64,000 bases of DNA, from contig SMDA01000001.1 of NCBI GenBank assembly GCA_004346645.1, positions 124,001-188,000 of the forward strand, given 5' to 3'. Positions 17,816 to 26,147 of this stretch are shown piece by piece. Position numbers and translations under genes: made by a program. This DNA comes from Gulbenkiania mobilis (GTDB taxonomy: Bacteria; Pseudomonadota; Gammaproteobacteria; Burkholderiales; Chromobacteriaceae). Within the stretch, counting starts at the first letter, position 1. Each line of letters opens with the position of its first letter. Below the pieces are notes generated by a model, which was given only the letters and a program-made list of their open reading frames with translations, was not told where the DNA came from and made no database searches.

Positions 17816-19353
17816 CATGCGTCTTCGGTCCCACGGCGACGCTGCGGTGCCAGCGTCGGCAAGGTGAGCGTGTAGGTAGTGCCGTGGCCCGGCTGGCTTT
17901 CCATGTGGATATCCCCGCCCAATTCCTGCCGCACCAGCATGCACACGATCAGCAGTCCCGGCCCGACGGCGCCCTGAGTATCTTCCTCGGGCGTGGGGCA
18001 GCTGGTCTCGAACCACTGCCGGGCGTGTTCCGGCAGGCCGGCCCCGTTGTCTTGAATGACCAGACGTACCGCATCGCCATCCTGTCGTGTCCCGCGGATC
18101 ACCACCTCGCCGTAGCGTGCATGGTGAGTGAAGGCATGTTCCAAGGCATTGCTGACCAGCTGGATGATGACTTGGGCAAAGGTGCCGGGGTAGCTGTTGA
18201 GGACAAGGTCGGCCGGACAGTCCAGCTTCAGCTCCGCCGGCAGCGGACTGTAGCCTGCCCGCAGGCACGTCAGCAGGTCGTTCAGGTAATCCTTGAGCTG
18301 GAAATCGCGGCGCGGATTGTGTTCCTGGTCGAGGGCGATCTGTCGCAGGCTGCCCACCAGGGCGGAGATCTGCCGGGTATGTTCGAGCAGGGCAAGGCTG
18401 CAGCCTTCGGCATCGCGGCAATAACGGGCCAGTGGGCCGCTGTCGCCGGTATCCGGGAGCGTTTCGTACAGCTCATGGGTAGCGGCGTGCAGTTGGGTAC
18501 TGAGGTCGAGTGAGGACCCCGCCGCAGAATGGATGGCACTGGCGACACCCGCCGCCAGTCGCCCGATCGCTGCTGGCTTTTCGCTGCGTACCACCAGCTG
18601 GCGCGCGGCACGCCAGCTGCGCCGGCTGTCCTCGGCCTGTCGGCGCGCGGTATCGAGTGCGGCCTCCGCAGCCTGGCAGCGGTTGTCGCTGGCAGCGAGC
18701 CGCTCGCTGATTCTGCGGCAGCTCTCGGCCAGCGGGAGCAGCTCTTCGCGGTGAGGCTGCCAGTCGGGGAGGGGGGCGCCGGGCTGCGCCAAGGCATCCA
18801 GCACCTGTCTGAGGCGGATGAGCGGTCGCTCCGTCACCCGCTGCCACAGCCAGGCGAGCGCGCCGAGCAGGAGCAGATTGGTCAGGATAACGGCGACAGC
18901 CAGCCAGCCCAGGCGGGCCTGATCGGCTTCGGCCAACCCCTGATGGCTGAGGTAGACCCAGGCTTGTGCGAGAGGCTCTCCGCCTTGGTAGATGATGGGA
19001 AGGGTCAGGACCTCATCGGCACCCGGCCGCTCGCTGGGAGCGAGGTCACGGATGGCTTCGCCGTCGCGCACCCGCCCGAGCCGCAGTCCGGCATCACCTA
19101 CGAGCTCGATCGCCAGCACTCCTGGGGTTGAGAGTTCGGCATCAAGGTTTTCCACGATCAGCCGTTCATCCAGCTGCCAGACCACCGGCGGCAGGGTACG
19201 CGTCAACCGGGCCTTCAAGGCAGCACGATTGGCGGTGTAGAGCGCCTGGCTCTCGTTCTGGGTGCACTCATAAGTCAGCCAGGCCATGGGCACCAGCACC
19301 AGATTGCACAGCACGAGCAGCAGGACAGTAAGCGAGCGGTATAGGCTGTTCAT
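17815..19353 (-). CDS. Sensor histidine kinase-like protein with degenerate H-box
   Basis: A 512-aa membrane protein. There is a helix at about residues 8-27, a periplasmic sensor region (28-148), a second helix (149-170), a HAMP-like stretch (171-225), a coiled coil, a dimerisation region and a C-terminal ATPase. The ATPase is intact: N-box QVIIQLVSNALEHAF (394-408), G1 DNGAGLP (435-441), G2 GPGLLIV (464-470) and GHGTTYTLTLP. The usual GVAHEINNPLG motif, however, reads GVASAIHSAAG (269-279), so the phosphoacceptor His is Ser272; the nearest His is 275. No response regulator gene is adjacent. It could be a pseudokinase, an ATPase-only sensor, or use another His. Convergent with adk. Confidence 0.82.
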   Translation of the reverse strand: MNSLYRSLTVLLLVLCNLVLVPMAWLTYECTQNESQALYTANRAALKARLTRTLPPVVWQLDERLIVENLDAELSTPGVLAIELVGDAGLRLGRVRDGEAIRDLAPSERPGADEVLTLPIIYQGGEPLAQAWVYLSHQGLAEADQARLGWLAVAVILTNLLLLGALAWLWQRVTERPLIRLRQVLDALAQPGAPLPDWQPHREELLPLAESCRRISERLAASDNRCQAAEAALDTARRQAEDSRRSWRAARQLVVRSEKPAAIGRLAAGVASAIHSAAGSSLDLSTQLHAATHELYETLPDTGDSGPLARYCRDAEGCSLALLEHTRQISALVGSLRQIALDQEHNPRRDFQLKDYLNDLLTCLRAGYSPLPAELKLDCPADLVLNSYPGTFAQVIIQLVSNALEHAFTHHARYGEVVIRGTRQDGDAVRLVIQDNGAGLPEHARQWFETSCPTPEEDTQGAVGPGLLIVCMLVRQELGGDIHMESQPGHGTTYTLTLPTLAPQRRRGTEDA

Positions 19354-19424
19354 CGGCGCTTGCGGAATGAAACTTCTTACATCCTAGGCAAACGCCGCGC
19401 CGGCCGCCAGCCCCGCACGGCAAA

Positions 19425-20318
19425 TCAACAGGTGGCGGCTGTCTTCTGGGGCAGCTTCTGCAGGAGGAGTCCGCCCAGGATGAAGGCGAGCCCGACAAGG
19501 GTCGACCTCAGGATCGGCTCGCCCACGAAGGTGGCGATGAAAACCAGCGACAGGACAGGCGAAAGGAAAATCAGGTTGGCGATGCGGGCGGTGCTTTGGG
19601 TGAGCTTCATTGCGCTTAGCCAGAGCACAAAAGTGAAGCCCATCTCCAGCGCCCCGACATAGGCCGCTCCGGCCAGTCCCCGTAGATCCACCGGCCTGAG
19701 CTCACCGGTAAGTGCGCACCAGACCAGTACCAGCGGCAGGGCGAGTGCGAAGTTGAGCGTCAGTCCGATCACTGGCTCCCTCGTGTCACGGGCATTGAAG
19801 ATCCAGTAGCCGGCCCAGAGCAGGGTAGATCCTAGGGCGAAGAGTACGCCGGTAAGGTTGGAGAAGTTCAGCGAGAAGGGCGCACCACGGGTACCTATGA
19901 TCAGCACGCCCAAGTAACACACCAGTGCGGCTAGCGCATCCTGCCCCCGCAGCGGCTGCTTGAGCAGGGGGACGGCCAGCAGTGTCATCGTCAGCGCCCA
20001 GGTGTAATTGATGGCTTGGGCCTCTTGAGCGGGCAGGAGCGAATAGGCTTGGAACAGGACCAGATAATAGATGAACGGGTTGACCGCGCCCAGCAGCAGC
20101 GACCGGCGCCAGTGTGCTGCGAAGGCGGCGGGCAGTTCGCCCAGGCGGCCCTGCACCGCCAGGATCAGAAGCAAGGACATCAGCGAGGCTGCGCTGGCAT
20201 AAAGGACCAGCTGGGCGGGGGTGAGATAGGCGAGGCTGATCTTGAAGGCGGTGGCGACAGTCGACCAGGCCAGCACGGCAGACAGTCCGAAAAGGTAGGC
20301 TTTTTTCTGTTGTTGCAA
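19425..20318 (-). CDS. EamA/DMT-family transporter
   Basis: A 297-aa inner-membrane protein with ten predicted helices arranged as two EamA repeats (about residues 7-140 and 150-290), typical of the drug/metabolite transporter superfamily. Recognisable are the opening GLSAVLAWSTVATAFKISL, AQAINYTWALTMTLLAVPLL at the end of repeat one, and IANLIFLSPVLSLVFIATFVGEPI in repeat two. Substrate cannot be told; relatives export amino acids or other metabolites. The start is TTG with a GGAG ribosome site seven bases away. It lies 40 bases from the nnr stop, on the same strand. Confidence 0.85.
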   Translation of the reverse strand: MQQQKKAYLFGLSAVLAWSTVATAFKISLAYLTPAQLVLYASAASLMSLLLILAVQGRLGELPAAFAAHWRRSLLLGAVNPFIYYLVLFQAYSLLPAQEAQAINYTWALTMTLLAVPLLKQPLRGQDALAALVCYLGVLIIGTRGAPFSLNFSNLTGVLFALGSTLLWAGYWIFNARDTREPVIGLTLNFALALPLVLVWCALTGELRPVDLRGLAGAAYVGALEMGFTFVLWLSAMKLTQSTARIANLIFLSPVLSLVFIATFVGEPILRSTLVGLAFILGGLLLQKLPQKTAATC

Positions 20319-20358
20319 GGCGATGCTCCGAAATAGAGCACCGATTGTAGCCTCGGCC

Positions 20359-21894
20359 TCAAAACTCTGGCCAGTCGGCCCGCCACTGGCGCAGTGGGGG
20401 CGGCATCACCGGCTGGCTGGCTGCACGCTGACGGTACAGGCGGTTCATTTCCTCGGCCACACGGTCGCCCATGAGGCCGGCGCGCAGACCCACCGGACCT
20501 TGCAGATCCTCGTGACGGCGGCCCGCCATGGCATGCAGCCACACCGCCAGCGAGGCGGCATCGAAAGGGCTGAGCCCTTGGGCGAGCAGCGCTGCAATAA
20601 CACCGGTGAGCACGTCGCCCTGACCGGCACTGGCGAGTGCGGGGCTGCCGACGGGGCAGACATGGTAGAACCCGTCCGGGCGCATGATCAGGCTGCCCGC
20701 TCCCTTGAGGACGACCAAAGCATGGTAGCGGGCTGCGAGCGTGCGGGCGGCAGCCACGCGATCGTGCTGAACGGCTGCTGTCGTGCAGCCCAAGAGGCGA
20801 GCCGCCTCGGCCGGATGCGGGGTCAGCACGGCGGGCAAAGCGCGCTGTGCCAGGGCTTCGGCCAAGGAGGGGATGGCGGCAAGCAGGTTGAGCGCATCCG
20901 CATCCAGCACCAAGGGGCCCGGGCGATCCACCGCCGCCGCCACGACGCTTGCCGCATCGACCGAGGTCCCCAATCCGGGGCCTGCGGCACAGACGGCGGC
21001 CTCGTCCAGCAGGGTACGGCTGTCGTTCAAGGGACGGATCATCAGCTCGGGTTGGATGGGAGAGACCGTCAGGGTTGGGTCCAGGGTCAGCAACCAGACC
21101 TTGCCGGCACCGCATGCAAGCGCTGTAGTGCCTGCCAGCAATCCGGCGCCAGCCATGCCCGGGGCCGCCCCGATGACCAGTACGCTGCCGAAGCGCCCCT
21201 TGTGGCTGTTACGGGGGCGCAGGGGCAGAGCGTCCTGCGGGGTGTCGATGAGTGCGCCTTCGGCGGAGGGAAGCAATGAGGCCGGTACCTGCAGCCGGGC
21301 CACGTCGACCTCTCCGGCAAGGTCGGCCCCGTCGCTGGTGTGCAGCCCGGGCTTCGCGCACAGGAAGGTCAGCGTGGCATGCGCACGCACGACACTGCTG
21401 CCCGAGCGTCGACCTGTCCAGGCATCGATCCCCGAGGGGACATCCAGTGCAAGCACCGGGGCGGGAGCAGCATTGATGGCGCGCACGAGCGTGCTCCAAG
21501 GCTCGGCAAGCGGGCGGGCCAGGCCAATGCCGAATAGGCCGTCCACCACCAGCGCCGGGGCCGGCAGTGCATCCGGCCACATCGGCCATACCGGCAGGCC
21601 CATGGCCAACAGCCGCGACAGGGCGGCCTGTGGGGTGGGCGCTTCGGAAGGCCGTGGGCACACCACCTGTGGCCGGTAGCCGGCTTCGGCCAAGCGTACG
21701 GCCGCCCACAGCGCATCGCCGCCGTTGTTGCCGGGCCCGGCCACCACCCGAATGGCCGCTCCGGGTGAAAAGCGGTTGCGAATCCATGCCACCGTGGCTT
21801 CCGCCGCCTGCTGCATCAGCCCGCAGCCCGCAGCCTCGGCCTGTTGTTCCAGCCGGCGCAGGTCGGCCGGCGAATAGATGGGCTCATGCGTCAT
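20359..21894 (-). CDS. nnr: Bifunctional NAD(P)H-hydrate epimerase / ADP-dependent dehydratase
   Basis: Repairs hydrated, inactive NADH and NADPH. The 511-aa fusion has an N-terminal YjeF epimerase domain (about 1-215: VVAGPGNNGGDALWAAVRLAEAGY, VVDGLFGIGL, ALDVPSGIDAWTG) and a C-terminal ribokinase-like dehydratase domain (about 225-500: GRFGSVLVIGAAPGMAGAGLL, VLTPHPAEAARLL, VVLKGAGSLI, and GSPALASAGQGDVLTGVIAALLAQG with the catalytic Asp in GQGDVL). Start taken at MTHEPIYSPADL; it overlaps ubiX by 11 bases, so the two are probably co-translated. Confidence 0.94.
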   Translation of the reverse strand: MTHEPIYSPADLRRLEQQAEAAGCGLMQQAAEATVAWIRNRFSPGAAIRVVAGPGNNGGDALWAAVRLAEAGYRPQVVCPRPSEAPTPQAALSRLLAMGLPVWPMWPDALPAPALVVDGLFGIGLARPLAEPWSTLVRAINAAPAPVLALDVPSGIDAWTGRRSGSSVVRAHATLTFLCAKPGLHTSDGADLAGEVDVARLQVPASLLPSAEGALIDTPQDALPLRPRNSHKGRFGSVLVIGAAPGMAGAGLLAGTTALACGAGKVWLLTLDPTLTVSPIQPELMIRPLNDSRTLLDEAAVCAAGPGLGTSVDAASVVAAAVDRPGPLVLDADALNLLAAIPSLAEALAQRALPAVLTPHPAEAARLLGCTTAAVQHDRVAAARTLAARYHALVVLKGAGSLIMRPDGFYHVCPVGSPALASAGQGDVLTGVIAALLAQGLSPFDAASLAVWLHAMAGRRHEDLQGPVGLRAGLMGDRVAEEMNRLYRQRAASQPVMPPPLRQWRADWPEF

Positions 21895-22522
21895 CTCGGG
21901 CTCCGCCTGTGGCAGCCTCTCCCCAGCGCGGCAGCAGCGCGTGGTCCACTCCGATCTGGTCAAGGATGCGGGCGACGACGAAGTCCACCATGTCCCCCAC
22001 CGTCTGGGGATGCGTGTAGAAGCCGGGAACGGGGGGGAGGATCACTACACCCAGCCGTGCCAGTTTCAGCATGTTCTCGAGGTGGATTGCGGACAGCGGT
22101 GTCTCACGTGGCACCAGTACCAGCTTGCGCTGCTCCTTGAGCGTGACATCTGCCGCCCGTTCGATCAGGTTGTCACTCATGCCGCAGGCGATTGCTGCGA
22201 GCGTGCCCATCGAGCAGGGGCAGACCACCATCGCATCGGCCGGGTTGGAGCCCGAGGCCACCGGGGCAAACCATTCCTCGCGCCCGAAAACCCGCAGCTG
22301 CCCCGGCTGCACGTCATGCCGCTCTGATAGCCAAGCCTCCACCTCCGCTGGCCGCGAGGGCAGCGACAGCCCCATCTCCTGCCGGGCCACCACTTGGGCC
22401 GCCTGCGAGTACAGCACCCAGACGCGCACGTTGGCCGAAAGCAGGCATTCAATCAGGCGCAGGCCGTACGGCAGGCCGGAGGCCCCGGTCAGGGCGACGG
22501 TGACTGTGGAGGGGGGAGCCAT
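21884..22522 (-). CDS. ubiX: Flavin prenyltransferase UbiX
   Basis: Makes prenylated FMN, the cofactor of the UbiD decarboxylase in ubiquinone synthesis, from FMN and dimethylallyl phosphate. The 212-aa product starts VTVALTGASGLPYGLRLIE (FMN-binding GASG) and continues with MVVCPCSMGTLAAIACGMSDNLIERAADV and KLVLVPRETPLSAIHLENMLKLA, all diagnostic. The start at MAPPSTVTV was chosen because the long upstream extension in frame is unrelated antisense-like sequence. It overlaps the Gx gene by 34 bases. Linkage to coq7 (56 kb) is at the pathway level only. Confidence 0.95.
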   Translation of the reverse strand: MAPPSTVTVALTGASGLPYGLRLIECLLSANVRVWVLYSQAAQVVARQEMGLSLPSRPAEVEAWLSERHDVQPGQLRVFGREEWFAPVASGSNPADAMVVCPCSMGTLAAIACGMSDNLIERAADVTLKEQRKLVLVPRETPLSAIHLENMLKLARLGVVILPPVPGFYTHPQTVGDMVDFVVARILDQIGVDHALLPRWGEAATGGARDDA

Positions 22523-23043
22523 TGAAGTCTGTCCATGAGTTTGACTGCCACCAAGCCATTGACGATACCGGTCAGGAGCGCGCTGATGGCAAGCAGGGGT
22601 ACGAAATAATACAGCCCGTCGGAGGGCACCAGCCACAGCCGTGCCACCACCAGCTGCCCGGCCAGATGGAAGAACGCCGCAACCACGCTCTGGCCCACCG
22701 GGCCGACCCAGGTGGCCGGCAACGGACGCATCAATGCCAGCCCTGCCAGGCTGGTAGCGGCCCCGGCAAGCGACAGGAAGAAGCCAGGGGTGAACAGGCT
22801 GCCCACAAGCAGCGCGGCACCCAGCACGCGCAGCAGGCTGACCCACGCGGCGCCCTTCCAGCCCAGCCGTTCTAGCGCCACCAGCGTGATGATGTTGCCC
22901 AAGCCCGGTTTCACACCAGGCAGGGGAGAGGGCAGTGCGGTTTCCACCATCGCCAGCACCAGGGCTATTGCAGCCATGCGGGCCAGCGCATGGTCCTCAA
23001 GACCCGGTTGCAGGCCTATGCGGTCAGAAGCTGAGACTGTCAT
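22489..23043 (-). CDS. Gx-family membrane protein (heptaprenyl diphosphate synthase component I-like)
   Basis: A 184-aa protein with about five membrane helices, similar in style to the Hpre_diP_synt_I / Gx transporter family, which resembles ECF transporter S components. Visible segments are VETALPSPLPGVKPGLGNIITLVAL, LFTPGFFLSLAGAATSLAGLALM and GPVGQSVVAAFFHLAGQLVVARL. The start at [10 protein letters not shown] was preferred; it overlaps the NusG-domain-II gene by 20 bases. Despite the usual database label, a prenyl-synthase role is doubtful, since no catalytic component II is adjacent. Placement between the NusG-II gene and ubiX suggests transport or flavin-linked function, but this is inference. 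Confidence 0.75.
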   Translation of the reverse strand: MTVSASDRIGLQPGLEDHALARMAAIALVLAMVETALPSPLPGVKPGLGNIITLVALERLGWKGAAWVSLLRVLGAALLVGSLFTPGFFLSLAGAATSLAGLALMRPLPATWVGPVGQSVVAAFFHLAGQLVVARLWLVPSDGLYYFVPLLAISALLTGIVNGLVAVKLMDRLQWLPPPQSPSP

Positions 23044-23392
23044 AGGCTGCACTGCCACCCAGTTCCACCCGTACGGCATTGGGTAGGCAGAGCGCGGTGT
23101 CCCCCGCGCGGGTCAGCCAGCCCTGCCGTACACAGTACTGGCGTGGGCCCGGGTCCGATGCAACCCGCACCCGCCCAGCACGGATCTCCACGCGCGTGCT
23201 GCCCAGCGGTCCGGGCACAGTCACGGTGCGGTCGTGCAACAGGCTGGTTTCGAGGAAAAGCCGGCCGCCGGAGAGGATGCGGACGGTACGTGCCGACCCG
23301 CCCTGCCACAATGCGATGCTCAGCCATAGGGTCAGTCCGGTGGCTAGGAGAATGATCAGGCCGTCTCCCGGCCGCAGCAGCGGACGGCTCAT
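23024..23392 (-). CDS. NusG domain II-containing protein
   Basis: A 122-aa protein with one N-terminal membrane helix (about residues 10-29) and a small extracytoplasmic beta domain of the NusG-domain-II type ([67 protein letters not shown]). The YCVRQGW element with a second Cys in LCLPN is a hallmark of this family. Such proteins are regularly found beside Gx-family membrane proteins. It overlaps rapZ by four bases (ATGA) and the Gx gene by 20, so the pair is co-translated in the rapZ operon. Function unknown. Confidence 0.8.
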   Translation of the reverse strand: MSRPLLRPGDGLIILLATGLTLWLSIALWQGGSARTVRILSGGRLFLETSLLHDRTVTVPGPLGSTRVEIRAGRVRVASDPGPRQYCVRQGWLTRAGDTALCLPNAVRVELGGSAAYDSLSF

Positions 23393-24231
23393 CCGGCGCG
23401 GGCCAGCTCCCGGTGGCGCAACAGCACCTGGTCGCGGCCGAAGCGGTTGGCCAGTGTCTCGGCAATGTAGACCGACCGGTGTTGTCCGCCGGTACAGCCG
23501 ATGGCCACAGTAAGGTAAGCGCGGTTGTCGCGGCCGAAGGCAGGCAACCACTTGGCCACCAGCTGATAGATATCGTCGATCATCGCTTCCACGATCGGCG
23601 CCTTGCGGAAATACGCTGCGATCGGTTCGTCCCGGCCGGTCAACGGGCGCAGCTCGGGCTCGTAGTAGGGGTTGGGCAGGCAGCGGGCATCGAACATGAA
23701 ATCCGCATCCAGCGGTACGCCGTGCTTGAAGCCGAATGATTCGAACACCAGCGTTAGCTTGTTCATGTCGGCATCGGTCAGGTCGCGGATCCAAGTGCGC
23801 AACATGCTGGCGGAGAGGTCGCTGGTGTCGATGCGGGTGCCGAGGTCATGGATGGGGGCCAGCAGTTCCTGTTCTTCGCGGATGCATTCTTCGACCGTCA
23901 GTCCCTGCCCGGACAGCGGATGACGCCGGCGCGTCTCGGAGAAGCGCTTGACCAGCGTAGCGGTCTTGGCTTCCAGAAACAGCAGCCGTACGTCAAACCC
24001 CGCGTCCCGGAGCTTCTTCATCTCTACCGGCAGTGCGCCGAGCGAGGGACCGGAACGCACGTCCACGCTGACAGCGATGCGGTCATAACCGTACTGGCCG
24101 TACAGTCCGACAGTTTCGTGCAATAGCGTAGCCGGTAGGTTGTCCACGCAGTAGTAACCGGCGTCCTCCAAGGCGCGCAGGGCCACCGATTTGCCTGAGC
24201 CGGACAGGCCACTAATCAGGATCAGGCGCAT
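23389..24231 (-). CDS. rapZ: RNase adapter protein RapZ
   Basis: P-loop protein that in E. coli binds GlmZ small RNA and directs RNase E cleavage, thereby regulating glucosamine-6-phosphate synthesis. The 280-aa product has the Walker [48 protein letters not shown] in the N-terminal half, and the C-terminal RNA-binding domain with [22 protein letters not shown] and [16 protein letters not shown]. Start at [11 protein letters not shown]; it overlaps hprK by 20 bases. It belongs to the hpf-ptsN-hprK-rapZ nitrogen-PTS cluster, though npr itself is not in the window. Confidence 0.95.
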   Translation of the reverse strand: MRLILISGLSGSGKSVALRALEDAGYYCVDNLPATLLHETVGLYGQYGYDRIAVSVDVRSGPSLGALPVEMKKLRDAGFDVRLLFLEAKTATLVKRFSETRRRHPLSGQGLTVEECIREEQELLAPIHDLGTRIDTSDLSASMLRTWIRDLTDADMNKLTLVFESFGFKHGVPLDADFMFDARCLPNPYYEPELRPLTGRDEPIAAYFRKAPIVEAMIDDIYQLVAKWLPAFGRDNRAYLTVAIGCTGGQHRSVYIAETLANRFGRDQVLLRHRELARAG

Positions 24232-25168
24232 TTTCCTGTTCCCGCAGGAAGTTGGTATGACGTTCGATGAACTCACGTGTGCTGTCGATGCCGCGCAGTT
24301 GCAGGATGTAATTGCGTACGGCGGCTTCCACCAGTACCGCAAGGTTGCGGCCGGCCGCAACCGGTAGTACCACTTTGCGCACGGTCACGCCCAGGATGTC
24401 CTGCGTCTCGGACTGGATGTTCAGCCGGTCCAGGGCCTGCATCGCTTGGTCGTTGGCCTTGACAAGGTGGATGATGAGCTTGAGCACCTTCTTGGGACGG
24501 ACAGCAGTCTCGCCGAAGATGGTACGGATATTGAGGATGCCCAGACCGCGCACTTCCAGAAAGTCGCGCAACAGGGGCGGGCACCGGCCTTCCAGGGTTT
24601 CCGGCCCGATGCGGTAGAGCTCTACCGCGTCGTCCGCCACCAGGCCGTGGCCGCGCGAGATCAGTTCCAGCGCCAGCTCACTCTTGCCCATTGCGGAGTC
24701 ACCCATGATGAGCACGCCCACTTCGAGCACGTCCAGGAACACACCGTGCAGCACGGTGGACACCGCCAGCGCGCGAGCCAGATAGATGCGCAGCACATCC
24801 ATCAGGTAAGGGCTTTCCAGCGGCGTGCTCAACAGGGGCACATGATGGCGCTGGCAGTAGTCCAGCAGCAGCTTGGGCACCGGTTGGTTGTTGGCCACCA
24901 TCACCACCGACATCGAGCGGTGGAACAACTGGTCCAGCGCAGTCCGTGCGGCCGACTGCTCCAGCCGGTTCAGGTAGTCCACTTCGGCCAACCCCAGCAC
25001 CTGAACGCGGTTGGGGTGGATGAAGTTGAGGTGGCCCACCAGCGCCAGCGTAGGGCGCTGGTCGTCGTTGCGGATGTGAGTGTCGGCACCCTCGCTGCCG
25101 GCCACCCATGTCAGGTCGAGCTTCTGGCAGTTGTCCTGGTAGAGCTTGCGTACGGTAACGCTAGGCAT
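24212..25168 (-). CDS. hprK: HPr kinase/phosphorylase
   Basis: Bifunctional enzyme that phosphorylates and dephosphorylates a seryl residue of HPr-type phosphocarriers. The 318-aa length is normal. The N-terminal domain carries [25 protein letters not shown]. The C-terminal kinase domain has the P-loop [34 protein letters not shown], and the HPrK signature [17 protein letters not shown]. HprK in a Gram-negative is typical of beta- and alphaproteobacteria and many Neisseriales. It overlaps ptsN by 8 bases and rapZ by 20, so the three are translated together. Confidence 0.96.
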   Translation of the reverse strand: MPSVTVRKLYQDNCQKLDLTWVAGSEGADTHIRNDDQRPTLALVGHLNFIHPNRVQVLGLAEVDYLNRLEQSAARTALDQLFHRSMSVVMVANNQPVPKLLLDYCQRHHVPLLSTPLESPYLMDVLRIYLARALAVSTVLHGVFLDVLEVGVLIMGDSAMGKSELALELISRGHGLVADDAVELYRIGPETLEGRCPPLLRDFLEVRGLGILNIRTIFGETAVRPKKVLKLIIHLVKANDQAMQALDRLNIQSETQDILGVTVRKVVLPVAAGRNLAVLVEAAVRNYILQLRGIDSTREFIERHTNFLREQENAPDPD

Positions 25169-25622
25169 GGGCAGACCATCCGGTCAGGAGGGCATAGGCT
25201 TCTTCAGCACCGGCGACGGCCAACAGCTGCTCGCGTAGCGCCCGGCTGGAAAAGAGTTGGGCCAGTTCAGAGAGCACCTGCAGGTGAAGGTCGGTGGCCT
25301 GCTCGGGCACCAGAAGCACGAAGAGAAGCTGCACCGGTTTGCCGTCGGGCGCGTCAAAAGGAATGGGCTGCCGCAGCCGGATGAAGGCGCCACAGGCTTC
25401 CTTCAGGCCCCGCGCACGGCCATGCGGGATGGCGATGCCCTGGCCCAGCCCGGTGGAACCCAGCTTCTCGCGTGCAAACAGGCAGTCGAACACTTCGCTA
25501 CGGGCAATACCCCGCGTGTTCTCGATGAGCAGGCCCACCTGCTCGAAGACACGTTTCTTGCTGGCCACGTCCAGGTCGAGCAGGACGTGGTCCCGGGTCA
25601 GAATCTTGCCGATCAGGCTCAT
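25161..25622 (-). CDS. ptsN: PTS EIIA-Ntr, nitrogen regulatory phosphotransferase protein
   Basis: Terminal phosphoacceptor of the regulatory nitrogen PTS; in other bacteria it controls potassium uptake and other processes by binding partners in its unphosphorylated form. The 153-aa product shows the EIIA(fru)-like fold with the active-site His in [14 protein letters not shown] and the conserved [27 protein letters not shown]. Located between hpf, which is terminated separately, and hprK with an 8-base overlap. A link to the KefC-type exchanger at 31 kb is conceivable but not shown. Confidence 0.95.
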   Translation of the reverse strand: MSLIGKILTRDHVLLDLDVASKKRVFEQVGLLIENTRGIARSEVFDCLFAREKLGSTGLGQGIAIPHGRARGLKEACGAFIRLRQPIPFDAPDGKPVQLLFVLLVPEQATDLHLQVLSELAQLFSSRALREQLLAVAGAEEAYALLTGWSAHA

Positions 25623-25693
25623 AGTCGGATGCGCGGTTTCAAAACCCGCCCATTCTACGTCGGAGGCGTCCGTCCCAAAAGGTGCAGGGCCAA

Positions 25694-25720
25694 CAAAAAC
25701 GGGAACCCGCAGGTTCCCGT
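25694..25720 (-). terminator. Intrinsic terminator after hpf
   Basis: Stem ACGGGAACC/GGTTCCCGT with a CGCA loop (25699-25720), followed on the minus strand by TTTTG. It separates hpf from ptsN, so ptsN-hprK-rapZ need their own promoter or read-through. Confidence 0.88.
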
Positions 25721-25743
25721 CGTGTTCCTGATGTCAGGAAGGG

Positions 25744-26079
25744 TCATTCTTCGCCAGCAGTGGCCGGGTCAACGGTGGCCGGCTGGGCTCCGCGGTGGTC
25801 CGAGGTCTTTTCCTTGTGTTTCAGCACTTGGCGGTCGAGCTTGTCGAACAGGGCATCAATCGCGGCATACATGTCGTTCTCGGTGGCCTCGACATGGATA
25901 TCCTTGCCGGCGAGGTGCAGGTTGACCTCGGCTTTCTGTACCAGCTTGTCGACCGAGAGGATCACGGCCACGTCGATGACATGATCCACATGGCGGGTGA
26001 TGCGCTCGAGCTTGGTTTCGACGTATTCGCGCAGGGCAGGGGTCACGTCGAGGTGGAGACCGGTAACTTGGAGGTTCAT
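25744..26079 (-). CDS. hpf: Ribosome hibernation promoting factor, short form
   Basis: Binds the 30S subunit in stationary phase and promotes inactive 100S ribosome dimers. The 111-aa product starts [30 protein letters not shown] and has [42 protein letters not shown], the S30EA fold. It lacks the C-terminal dimerisation domain of long HPF, carrying only about 15 extra residues. A strong AAGGAG ribosome site lies upstream. Directly downstream of rpoN, as in most proteobacteria. Confidence 0.95.
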   Translation of the reverse strand: MNLQVTGLHLDVTPALREYVETKLERITRHVDHVIDVAVILSVDKLVQKAEVNLHLAGKDIHVEATENDMYAAIDALFDKLDRQVLKHKEKTSDHRGAQPATVDPATAGEE

Positions 26080-26147
26080 ACCTTAACTCCTTCTTTGTTG
26101 TTGCCGGCGCGCGGGGCACCGGCGGTAAAAATCTTTGTGGAGAGGGC

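Noticed and set aside
22489-23043. Heptaprenyl diphosphate synthase subunit
   Set aside because: The fold type is that family, but there is no catalytic partner and the protein is purely membrane-embedded; the enzymatic name is not supported.
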